DNA from: Myxococcales bacterium
Lineage (GTDB): Bacteria; Myxococcota; Myxococcia; Myxococcales; Myxococcaceae
NCBI GenBank assembly: GCA_003153055.1
Contig: PMBV01000404.1
Span: 1,046-8,424 of the forward strand
Length of the DNA stretch: 7,379 bases
Reading direction: 5' to 3'
Positions within the stretch are counted from its first letter, which is position 1, and each line of letters starts with the position of its first letter. Position numbers and translations under genes: made by a program. Of the stretch, positions 1 to 5,041 are shown in pieces. The notes under the pieces are model-generated. The model was not told where the DNA came from, searched no databases, and saw only the letters and a list, made by a program, of their open reading frames with translations.

Positions 1-201
1 TACACGGTGGACCTCCGGTGCCTCCGTGACGGGCACAGCGAGCTCGGCGGCCCTCCGTCCAAGGGAAAGCCCAACCGCGCCACCGCCGCCGGCCACGACG
101 CTGATGCGCTCCGGCCCGTCGAGGTGGTGGACCCAGAGACAGGCCACACCCGAATCGAGTATTTCGACGCTCGCGGTAGGGGCTCGAGTGGAGGCGAATG
201 A
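1..201 (+). CDS. Probable phage late control D (gpD-like) hub protein, C-terminal end (partial)
   Basis: The reading frame is open from the first base and ends at TGA 199-201, giving the last 66 residues of a longer protein; its start lies outside the window. The visible part begins with a beta-strand-like stretch (YTVDLRCLRDGHSELGG), passes through a Pro/Lys/Arg-rich linker and ends in VEVVDPETGHTRIEYFDARG and a Gly/Ser tail. Its stop overlaps the start of the spike gene as ATGA, so the two are translationally coupled. In P2-like phages and injection systems the protein encoded just before gpV is the hub protein gpD, which binds the central spike, so a gpD C-terminus is the natural reading. 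That call rests mainly on position; the fragment itself carries no diagnostic motif. A LysM or other tail-tube-associated protein is an alternative. Confidence 0.5.
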   Translation, partial: YTVDLRCLRDGHSELGGPPSKGKPNRATAAGHDADALRPVEVVDPETGHTRIEYFDARGRGSSGGE

Positions 202-959
202 TGGCCGGCGAATTCGACACCGAGGACCCGCGGTACACGGCCCTCTACATCGGGGACGTCGTCGACAGAGAGGACCCGGAGTGCCTTGGCCGCGTGCGCG
301 TGAGGATTCCGGGCCTCATCGAGCCGGCGAGCGCGTGGGCCTTCCCGCTGGGCACCCTGGGCGGCGGCAGCGACAAGCGCGGCTTCTACTCGGTGCCGGA
401 GAAGGGCGCGGAGGTGGGCGTCCTGTTCCACCAGGGCGACGTGGACCATCCCTTCTACTTGAGCGGCCATTGGGGCCGGCCGGGTGGCAACGCGGAGGTG
501 CCCGAGCCGGTCCGCGGGCTCTCGAAGGAGGACGCGCCCAAGGTGCGTGCCTTCGAGACGGAGCGCTTCCTCCTCGTCTTCGACGAGCGGAGCGGGTCCG
601 AGAAGCTGCTCCTCAAGGACAAGGCGAGCGGCGACCTCATCACCATCGACGCGGGGACGGGCATCCGCATCAAGACGGCCAAGGACTTGAACCTCGAGGT
701 CGAGGGCAACGTCGTGGTGACCGCGAACGGCGATGCGTCGGTGCATGCCGATGGGAACGCGACCATCACCGCTGGAGGTAATGCCAAGGTCGAGGCCAGC
801 GGCCAGGCCGTCGTTTCCGCGCCCGACGTTCAGCTTGGGGGGACGGGGCTCGTCGCTCCCCTGAATGGGCTCGTCCTGGGCGGCGGCGTCGAGCCATTCA
901 CGGGGATGACGTACGCCGCATTGCAGAGCGCCTCGGCCGTCGTGAAGGCCCAGAAGTGA
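198..959 (+). CDS. Baseplate spike protein, gpV / VgrG-type (OB-fold plus beta-helix)
   Basis: This is the central puncturing spike under the tail tube, expected to act as a trimer. Residues ~14-95 form the gp5/VgrG OB-fold: the pattern YIGDVVDREDPECLGRVRV, then 'AWAFPLGTLGGG' and 'GFYSVPEKGAEVGVLFHQGDVDHPFYLSGHWG' in order, is typical of phage baseplate assembly protein V. Residues ~115-160 form a beta-rich linker. Residues 163-210 are six consecutive octads, nearly all ending in Gly (NVVVTANG, DASVHADG, NATITAGG, NAKVEASG and so on), as in the triple-stranded beta-helix of T4 gp5. A C-terminal segment (GLVLGGGVEPFTGMTYAAL) follows; no PAAR-type metal-binding motif or C-terminal toxin domain is visible. 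At 253 residues it has the compact gpV size, not that of a gpD-gpV fused VgrG. ATG 198 overlaps the upstream stop; ATG 201 is equally possible and sits at better spacing (6 nt) from GGAGG 190-194. Confidence 0.92.
   Translation: MMAGEFDTEDPRYTALYIGDVVDREDPECLGRVRVRIPGLIEPASAWAFPLGTLGGGSDKRGFYSVPEKGAEVGVLFHQGDVDHPFYLSGHWGRPGGNAEVPEPVRGLSKEDAPKVRAFETERFLLVFDERSGSEKLLLKDKASGDLITIDAGTGIRIKTAKDLNLEVEGNVVVTANGDASVHADGNATITAGGNAKVEASGQAVVSAPDVQLGGTGLVAPLNGLVLGGGVEPFTGMTYAALQSASAVVKAQK
684..827 (+). repeat. Six tandem octads encoding the spike beta-helix
   Basis: Codons 163-210 of the gpV-type gene encode DLNLEVEG, NVVVTANG, DASVHADG, NATITAGG, NAKVEASG and QAVVSAPD, with no insertion or deletion between units. 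Gly closes five of the six, and an Asn/Asp/Gln opens each. The periodicity is at the protein level; the DNA units are diverged. It is known of T4 gp5 that such octads build a needle-like intertwined trimeric beta-helix. Six octads predict a short needle. Confidence 0.85.
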
Positions 960-978
960 AGAGAAGCGGAGGAAGCCC

Positions 979-1203
979 ATGCCCTTGAGTGGTGACGTCA
1001 TGGCGATGATGGTGCTGGCCGAGATGGGCGGCGAGGTGACGCCCGCCCGTCAGGAGGCGTTCGCCAAGATGTGCCGGGCCATCGTGGCGCACATCCAGGC
1101 GAACGCGCAGGTGACGGTCAACGTCACGGCGACCGCAGCCGGGGTCATGCCCGGTCCCGCGACGGTGCCCGTCGTCGGGGTGGGCACCGGGAAGGTGGTG
1201 TGA
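979..1203 (+). CDS. Small conserved-type tail protein between spike and gp25
   Basis: This 74-residue protein starts at ATG 979, 6 nt after a strong Shine-Dalgarno sequence (GGAGG 968-972) and 19 nt after the spike stop. Residues ~1-40 look helical (MAMMVLAEMGGEVTPARQEAF, then AIVAHIQANAQVT). The rest is a low-complexity Val/Thr/Gly/Pro beta-like tail (TVNVTATAAG, then PVVGVGTGKVV) of the kind seen at the end of small phage structural proteins. I do not recognise a named family. Its place between the spike and gp25 is where contractile injection systems often encode a PAAR-type spike tip, but no His/Cys metal-binding set is present, so a tip role is only a positional guess. The stop overlaps a possible GTG start of the gp25 gene (GTGA at 1200-1203). 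Confidence 0.8.
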   Translation: MPLSGDVMAMMVLAEMGGEVTPARQEAFAKMCRAIVAHIQANAQVTVNVTATAAGVMPGPATVPVVGVGTGKVV

Positions 1204-1205
1204 CG

Positions 1206-1631
1206 ATGCCGCCGCCGGCGCTCTTAGGGGTCGGGCTCTTGCGACCGTTTCGGCGAGACGGGAAGGCTGACTTCGCTGCCGCCGGGGGAGAGGCGCTCAT
1301 CCGAAGCTCCGTCGGGCAAATTTTGGGCACGGTCGGCTCGTCGGATTTCACTCAGGGAGAAATCCCCTGGCGGACCGAGCTGGGGAGCATGCTGAGGCTC
1401 CTGGTCCATCAGCCCAACAACCGAGTCCTCCAGGAGCTCGCGCGCGTGTACGTCGTCGACGCGCTCAAGCGCTGGGAGCCGAGGGTGCGAGTCACCTCGG
1501 TCCAAGTGACGCGTGAGCAGCTCGACGGCGAGAACGTCCTGGCGATCCACGTCCGCTACGATGTGATCGCCGCCAACGTGCCAGGGAACAATGTCATCCT
1601 GTCAGGCATCGAGCAGACCGTCACCCTCTGA
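1206..1631 (+). CDS. Baseplate wedge protein, gp25 / GPW-type
   Basis: This 141-residue protein matches the gp25-like family (GPW/gp25, found in T4, P2 and all contractile injection systems), whose members form the inner wedge of the baseplate and nucleate the sheath. Recognisable parts are the segment FTQGEIPWRTELGSMLRLLVHQPN (residues 48-71), corresponding to the family's 'GER...fG..l..ll' helix, then a helix ending ALKRWEPRVRVTSVQV (86-100) and a two-strand C-terminus (VLAIHVRYDVIA and NNVILSGIEQTVTL). Length is normal for the family. ATG 1206 lies 10 nt after an AAGG; GTG 1200, in frame and overlapping the previous stop, is an alternative that would add two residues. Codon 7 is TTA, a rare leucine codon in DNA of this composition. 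In related clusters gpJ follows directly; here a regulatory/outer-membrane cassette intervenes. Confidence 0.9.
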   Translation: MPPPALLGVGLLRPFRRDGKADFAAAGGEALIRSSVGQILGTVGSSDFTQGEIPWRTELGSMLRLLVHQPNNRVLQELARVYVVDALKRWEPRVRVTSVQVTREQLDGENVLAIHVRYDVIAANVPGNNVILSGIEQTVTL

Positions 1632-1658
1632 CCCGACTCGGTTCGCTCAGCAACGCGA

Positions 1659-1687
1659 TTGACGAGGAACGGGCCTCCTATTACGGT
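1659..1687 (+). promoter_or_regulatory. Predicted promoter of the PadR gene
   Basis: TTGACG (1659-1664) matches five of six bases of the sigma70 -35 box. A weak -10 candidate, TACGGT (1682-1687), follows after 17 bp and lies inside the inverted repeat described separately. A start site near 1694 would give a leader of under 20 nt. The -35 is convincing and the -10 is not, so this is inference helped by its overlap with a likely operator. Confidence 0.4.
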
Positions 1688-1702
1688 TCTCGTAATAGGA
1701 GG
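1674..1702 (+). promoter_or_regulatory. Perfect 11-bp inverted repeat, likely PadR operator
   Basis: CCTCCTATTAC (1674-1684) and GTAATAGGAGG (1692-1702) are exact reverse complements separated by 7 nt. The AT-rich core stands out in GC-rich DNA. The right arm contains much of the Shine-Dalgarno sequence (AGGAGGAGG 1697-1705) of the PadR gene starting at 1711. PadR regulators bind as dimers to palindromes and commonly repress their own promoter, so autoregulation is the leading interpretation. If transcribed, the same sequence would fold and bury the ribosome-binding site. It lacks a downstream T-run, so it is not a good intrinsic terminator. Confidence 0.75.
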
Positions 1703-1710
1703 AGGCGCTC

Positions 1711-2043
1711 ATGACCGATCCGCTCGTTCGCGAGGTCTTTCTGGCGTTCTGGAAGATCCACATCCTCCACCACGCCCAGGAGCACCCCATCTATGGGCAG
1801 TGGATGCTGGAGGAACTCGGGCACCACGGTTTCAGATTGAGCCCCGGCACTCTCTACCCGCTCCTGGCGCGCATGGAACGGCACGGATGGCTCAAGGGCA
1901 GGCGAGAGCCCGGGGCCAGCATCAAGGCCAAGCGAGAGTACGTCCTCACCAAGCAGGGGGGCCGCGCGCTGACGCGGATTCGGCAGCAGCTCGTGGAGTT
2001 GCACCGCGAGGTCGTGCTCGAGAAGGAGGACACCGCGTCATGA
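1711..2043 (+). CDS. PadR-family transcriptional regulator
   Basis: This 110-residue protein is a small winged-helix regulator of the PadR type, usually a dimeric repressor responding to small aromatic or drug-like ligands or to envelope signals. The diagnostic segment is LSPGTLYPLLARMERHGWL (residues 43-61), recognition helix plus turn, followed by the wing ending REYVLTKQGG (75-84) and a short C-terminal dimerisation helix (ALTRIRQQLVELHREVV). Length fits the short PadR subfamily. The start ATG 1711 is 5 nt after GGAGG 1701-1705. The stop overlaps a further ATG (ATGA 2040-2043), typical of PadR genes coupled to the gene they control, here probably the outer-membrane protein downstream. It lies between two baseplate genes, where regulators of this type are not expected. 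The ligand cannot be inferred. Confidence 0.93.
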   Translation: MTDPLVREVFLAFWKIHILHHAQEHPIYGQWMLEELGHHGFRLSPGTLYPLLARMERHGWLKGRREPGASIKAKREYVLTKQGGRALTRIRQQLVELHREVVLEKEDTAS

Positions 2044-2090
2044 ATCCATCACGTCTCGTAGGGAATGTCGGGCGGTGGTGGCTGCAATGA
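2040..2090 (+). other. Possible 16-codon mini-ORF bridging PadR and the outer-membrane gene
   Basis: ATG 2040 overlaps the PadR stop (ATGA 2040-2043), and the 16-codon frame (MNPSRLVGNVGRWWLQ) ends at TGA 2088-2090, overlapping the ATG at 2087 (ATGA 2087-2090). It has no Shine-Dalgarno sequence of its own and would rely on ribosomes terminating at the PadR stop. It may pass ribosomes from PadR to the next gene, be the remnant of a membrane-protein gene of the sort often following PadR, or be coincidence. Confidence 0.3.
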
Positions 2091-2824
2091 GACTCCGGCA
2101 CTGCGCGCTGGCCATCGCCACGTTCCTGTTCGCGCTTCCCACGGCACAGGCGGGGCCGCCGTACGTCACCGACGATCCGGAGCCGGTCGAGTACCTCCAC
2201 TGGGAGTTCTACCTCGCGACCCAGCACGAGCTCACGCCTGCCGGGGTGACCGGCACGTCGCCCCACTTCGAGGTCAACTTCGGTGCGGCGCCGAACCTCC
2301 AGCTCCATCTCATCGCGCCGCTTGCCTACGCTCGCCCGAGCGGCGGGCCCACCGCGTATGGCCCGGGAGACATCGAGCTTGGCGTGAAGCTGCGCTTCAT
2401 TCAGGAGGGCAAGTGGATGCCGATGGTGGGGACGTTCCCGCTGGTTGAGCTCCCGGCCGGAAGCGAGTCGCGCGGCCTCGGTACCGGGCACCTGCGCGTC
2501 TTCATCCCCCTCTGGATCCAGAAGGGCTTCGGGCCGTGGACGACCTACGGCGGCGGCGGCTACTGGGTCAATCCAGGCACCGGGAACCAGAACTACTGGC
2601 AAGTCGGCTGGCAGGCCCAGAGGCGCCTTTCGAAGCTTGTGACGGTGGGTGGCGAGGTCTTCTACACGACCGCGGACCGCGTCGGCGGCGACGGCAACCT
2701 GCGCTTCAACCTCGGCCTCGTGCTCGACTTCACCGACCATCATCACCTCCTGCTCTCGGCGGGCCGGAGCGTCGTCGGCGACACCCAGTTCCAGGGGTAC
2801 CTCGCCTATCAGCTGACGCTTTGA
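2087..2824 (+). CDS. Secreted outer-membrane beta-barrel protein, phenol MetA-like transporter type
   Basis: The 245-residue product begins with a clear Sec signal peptide: basic RLRH start, hydrophobic core to about residue 18, and cleavage expected after A22 (TAQA, then GPP). The mature N-terminus PPYVTDDPEPVEYLHWEFYL is a recognisable opening of a widespread family of putative outer-membrane proteins annotated as transporters (MetA-pathway of phenol degradation-like). Alternating strands rich in Tyr/Trp/Gly follow, such as GPGDIELGVKLRF (92-104), YGGGGYW (154-160) and YWQVGWQAQRRL (170-181), ending in a final strand YLAYQLTL typical of barrels. The substrate is unknown. It appears to be co-transcribed with the PadR gene. 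ATG 2087 is chosen because the signal peptide begins there and GGTGG 2077-2081 precedes it; GTG 2075, with AGGGA upstream, would add four residues. It is not a tail component. Confidence 0.82.
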   Translation: MRLRHCALAIATFLFALPTAQAGPPYVTDDPEPVEYLHWEFYLATQHELTPAGVTGTSPHFEVNFGAAPNLQLHLIAPLAYARPSGGPTAYGPGDIELGVKLRFIQEGKWMPMVGTFPLVELPAGSESRGLGTGHLRVFIPLWIQKGFGPWTTYGGGGYWVNPGTGNQNYWQVGWQAQRRLSKLVTVGGEVFYTTADRVGGDGNLRFNLGLVLDFTDHHHLLLSAGRSVVGDTQFQGYLAYQLTL

Positions 2825-2849
2825 GAACCACTGCGGCCCAAGCGCGGTC

Positions 2850-2878
2850 TTGACCTCCATATGGCGTTTCCATATATT
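2850..2878 (+). promoter_or_regulatory. Strong sigma70-type promoter upstream of gpJ
   Basis: TTGACC (2850-2855) and TATATT (2873-2878) are separated by exactly 17 bp, each matching five of six consensus bases. This is exceptional in such GC-rich DNA. The spacer holds the palindrome CCATATGG (2857-2864), and TCCATAT occurs twice in direct orientation (2856-2862 and 2869-2875), so a regulator could bind here. Transcription would start near 2885 and run toward the gpJ-type gene through the hairpin at 2926-2964. Confidence 0.7.
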
Positions 2879-2914
2879 GAGCGTGTTCCGGCCTGAACGG
2901 GCTGGCGCGGGTTG

Positions 2915-2927
2915 TCGAGTCACTCGA
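2915..2927 (+). promoter_or_regulatory. Short palindrome TCGAGTCACTCGA in the gpJ leader
   Basis: Two 6-bp arms (2915-2920 and 2922-2927) flank a single base. The loop is too small for an RNA hairpin, so if it matters it acts as a DNA site. It lies about 35 bp downstream of the predicted transcription start and overlaps the first two bases of the terminator-like stem. It could be an operator or chance. Confidence 0.35.
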
Positions 2928-2964
2928 GCCCCGGCGAGAGTTCCCCCTCTCCTCGCCGGGGCTC
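2926..2964 (+). terminator. Perfect 13-bp hairpin, terminator or attenuator before gpJ
   Basis: GAGCCCCGGCGAG (2926-2938) pairs exactly with CTCGCCGGGGCTC (2952-2964) across a 13-nt pyrimidine-rich loop, and TTCTCGTTT follows at once (2965-2973). This has the shape of an intrinsic terminator with an imperfect U-tract. It lies about 100 nt after the outer-membrane gene stop, but also downstream of the strong promoter at 2850-2878 and only 22 nt before the gpJ start. It would therefore also stop transcripts heading into gpJ unless relieved. Confidence 0.75.
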
Positions 2965-2986
2965 TTCTCGTTTCGAGGAACTCTCC

Positions 2987-4498
2987 ATGGGCCTCATCGC
3001 CCAGGCGACGGACCTAACGGACAAGGACTTCGACAGCCTGAGGCTGCGACTCCAGAGCCTCGTCCAGTCGGTGTTCCCCGACTGGACGGACTTCAACGTC
3101 GCCAACTTCGGGAACATCCTCCTCGAGCTCTACGCCTTCGTCGGCGACGTCCTCACCTTCTACCAGGACAACCAGGCCCGGGAGAGCCGCCTCCTCACCG
3201 CCACCCAGCGAAAGAATCTCATCGCCCTGACGAAGCTCCTCGGCTTCCAGCCCGCGGGCGCTCGCGCGGCCACCGTGGACGAGCTCTTCATGCTCGCCGC
3301 GCCGCCGCTGGCGCCCGTCACCATCAAGAAGGGCACCGTCGTCCGGACCGCCTCGGTCACCCAGGCTGTGGCGTTTCAGCTCCTCGCCGACGTCGTCATC
3401 CCGGCCGGCGCAACACCACCGGCTGCGGTTGGGACGCTCGAGCACTCGGAGCCACAGGAGGAGCTCTTCGCCTCGACGGGCCTCCCAAACCAACAGGCGA
3501 CGCTCCCGGCCACTCCGTACCTCGATGGCTCAGCAGTCGTCTCCGCCGGCAACGGGGCCTACGTCCAGGTGCAGAACCTCCTCGGCTCCACGGCCATCGA
3601 CAGACACTTCACCGTCGTCGTGGACCAGAATGACCGAGCCACCATCCGCTTCGGCAACGGCGTCAGTGGCGCGCTGCCATCCGGCACTGTCACCGTCGAC
3701 TACAAGACGGGCGGAGGGGCCGCAGGCAACGTCAACGCCGGGACGCTCACCAAGCTCGATGGCTCCTTCACGGATGACAACGGCGGCCCCGTCTCGGTGT
3801 CGGCGACGAATCCGCAGCCCGCCTCAGGTGGCACCGAGCGGCAGAGCATCCCACAAATCCAGGCGCTCGCCCCGGAGTCCATCCGCGTCTTGAGCCGGAC
3901 CGTCTCGCGCGAGGACTTCGAAATCAACGCCCGCCGACTGCCCGAGGTGGCCCGCGCGCTCATGCTGACGTCCAACGAGGACGCGGGCATCGCGGAGAAT
4001 ACCGGCATCCTCTTCATCATCCCCCGCGGCGGCGGCCTGCCGTCCCAGGCCCTCAAGGACGCGGTGAAGCGGCAAGTCACCGTCGTCTACCCCTGCACAC
4101 TGACGTTTCAGGTGTCGGTGCAGGACCCCTCATACCTGGCGGTCGACGTGCAGACGACGGTGTACCTGCGGCAGGGCTCGAGCCCCGCCACGGTGCGCGC
4201 CGCCATCCTGAAGGCGCTGCGCGACTTCTTCGCCGTGTCGCTGCCCGACGGCACGCCCAACCCCACCGTGGAGTTCGGCTACAACGTCAAGGACGCGAAC
4301 GGGGACCCCGCCGGTGAGGTCGCGGTGTCCGACGTCTTCGATGTCGTCCGCGACGTCGCCGGGGTCCGGAAGATTGGAGATCGCCCGGAGGACTTCCTCC
4401 TGAATGGCGCGCGAGAGGACCTCCCGCTCGGCACGCGGGAGTTCCCCGTGCTGGGCCAGGTGACGCTCCTCAACGGCGGCACGGGGCTGCCCCTATGA
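2987..4498 (+). CDS. Baseplate J-like wedge protein (gpJ family)
   Basis: This 503-residue protein belongs to the baseplate J family (P2 gpJ, T4 gp6, injection-system equivalents), which links neighbouring wedges into the ring that triggers contraction. The N-terminal helical part contains the family pattern [20 protein letters not shown] (residues 41-60) with [16 protein letters not shown] (72-87). The middle carries the canonical [20 protein letters not shown] (220-239), then GGAAGNV, and [11 protein letters not shown] with [19 protein letters not shown] (282-311). The C-terminal half ([10 protein letters not shown], then [10 protein letters not shown]) matches the family's ending. Length is normal. 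ATG 2987 is chosen: GAGGAA 2975-2980 lies 6 nt upstream. A TTG at 2912 extends the frame but would put the hairpin inside the gene. The stop overlaps the next start (ATGA 4495-4498). Confidence 0.95.
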   Translation: MGLIAQATDLTDKDFDSLRLRLQSLVQSVFPDWTDFNVANFGNILLELYAFVGDVLTFYQDNQARESRLLTATQRKNLIALTKLLGFQPAGARAATVDELFMLAAPPLAPVTIKKGTVVRTASVTQAVAFQLLADVVIPAGATPPAAVGTLEHSEPQEELFASTGLPNQQATLPATPYLDGSAVVSAGNGAYVQVQNLLGSTAIDRHFTVVVDQNDRATIRFGNGVSGALPSGTVTVDYKTGGGAAGNVNAGTLTKLDGSFTDDNGGPVSVSATNPQPASGGTERQSIPQIQALAPESIRVLSRTVSREDFEINARRLPEVARALMLTSNEDAGIAENTGILFIIPRGGGLPSQALKDAVKRQVTVVYPCTLTFQVSVQDPSYLAVDVQTTVYLRQGSSPATVRAAILKALRDFFAVSLPDGTPNPTVEFGYNVKDANGDPAGEVAVSDVFDVVRDVAGVRKIGDRPEDFLLNGAREDLPLGTREFPVLGQVTLLNGGTGLPL

Positions 4499-5031
4499 CG
4501 GCCTTCCAGAACCTCGGCTTCGAAACCGCGGGCGCGGCCCCGGGGCTCGCGGCAGGCTGGGTACTCACTTGGCGGGCCAGCGTGGAGGAGATCGCCGGCT
4601 ACGGCCTGCCCGAGCGGCCCGCGGAGGACTTTGAGCGCGGATGGTCCGACAACGACAACTACCTCTTCAGCCTGCCGCGCACGGCCATCGAGCCTGCCCT
4701 CTACGACGCGGCGCCGGAGTCGATGGAGGATTTCCAAGAAGGGTGGTCCTCGAATGAGTCCTTCCTCTTCGAGCTCAGCAGCATCGCTGCAGCCGACTAC
4801 GGCGACGGCCCCGACCCCAAGCCCATCGAGGGCTTTGACGCGCTCTGGGCGGGGAACAGCGGCTTCCTCTTCGCCTTCGCACCGTCGGACCTCTCGAGCG
4901 GGCCACTCGACGGGCTCGAGACTGGCTGGCACAGCAAACAGAGCTTCCTGTTCGCCTTCGGCGACGCCGACGTGATCCCAGGCCCGAGCGAGACGTTCGA
5001 GACGGGCTGGGCCCCGATGAAGACGATTTGA
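4495..5031 (+). CDS. Repeat-containing tail-associated protein (W-x5-[FY]LF repeats)
   Basis: This 178-residue protein is not a named family that I recognise. Residues 1-36 have an N-terminal motif common in phage surface proteins (NLGFE, then [11 protein letters not shown]). The rest is built from repeats of an 18-residue unit of the form x-E-x-F-E-x-G-W-x5-[FY]-L-F-x-[FL]: residues 43-60, 77-94, 111-128, 138-155 and a truncated 165-172. The tryptophans fall at 50, 84, 118, 145 and 172, and an aromatic-Leu-Phe follows six residues later in each full unit. The protein is acidic, with no signal peptide or membrane segment. Translationally coupled to gpJ (ATGA) and sitting between gpJ and gpI, it is probably a baseplate or fibre accessory component; this is inference from position. 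It could also bind a partner in several copies through the aromatic units. Confidence 0.85.
   Translation: MTAFQNLGFETAGAAPGLAAGWVLTWRASVEEIAGYGLPERPAEDFERGWSDNDNYLFSLPRTAIEPALYDAAPESMEDFQEGWSSNESFLFELSSIAAADYGDGPDPKPIEGFDALWAGNSGFLFAFAPSDLSSGPLDGLETGWHSKQSFLFAFGDADVIPGPSETFETGWAPMKTI
4621..5010 (+). repeat. Four and a half protein-level repeats within the tail-associated gene
   Basis: Units begin at codons 43, 77, 111, 138 and 165 of the host gene. Spacing between conserved tryptophans is 34, 34, 27 and 27 residues, so the linker shortens between units while the W-to-FLF distance stays fixed. The last unit stops soon after its tryptophan (WAPMKTI) and lacks the FLF half. DNA identity between units is only partial, indicating old duplications held by selection. 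Confidence 0.85.
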
Positions 5032-5041
5032 GGACGAAATG
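5029..5041 (+). promoter_or_regulatory. Ribosome-binding site built on the upstream stop codon
   Basis: TTTGAGGA: the TGA stop of the repeat protein (5029-5031) supplies the first bases of the Shine-Dalgarno sequence GAGGA (5030-5034) for ATG 5039, with a 4-nt spacer. The same arrangement recurs at 5738-5752, which suggests termination-reinitiation coupling. Confidence 0.6.

Noticed and set aside
26..781. Plus-strand 251-codon frame overlapping the spike gene
   Set aside because: It is Arg/Gly/Pro-rich with no domain, while the overlapping frame encodes a clear OB-fold and octads.
979..1203. PAAR spike-tip identity for the 74-residue protein
   Set aside because: The sequence has only one His and one Cys and none of the Pro-Ala-Ala-Arg motifs; only its position suggests a tip.
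1071..1205. Upstream extension of the gp25 frame from ATG 1071
   Set aside because: The added residues are a Gly/Arg/His-rich shadow of the 74-residue gene, and the gp25 homology needs only ATG 1206 (or GTG 1200).
2903..2915. Possible sigma54 promoter (TGGCGCGGGTTGT)
   Set aside because: The distance between the GG and the GT/GC elements is two bases short of the required spacing and the -12 dinucleotide is not GC.
1946..2923. Long minus-strand open frame (325 codons) opposite the outer-membrane gene
   Set aside because: It is Arg/Glu/Ala/Pro-rich with no recognisable motif and lies over a plus-strand gene with a signal peptide and barrel strands. In GC-rich DNA such antisense frames are expected by composition.
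2912..2986. TTG 2912 as an upstream start for the gpJ-type gene
   Set aside because: It would add a 25-residue Ser/Pro/Arg-rich leader that encodes the hairpin. ATG 2987 has a good Shine-Dalgarno sequence, and the family N-terminus begins there.
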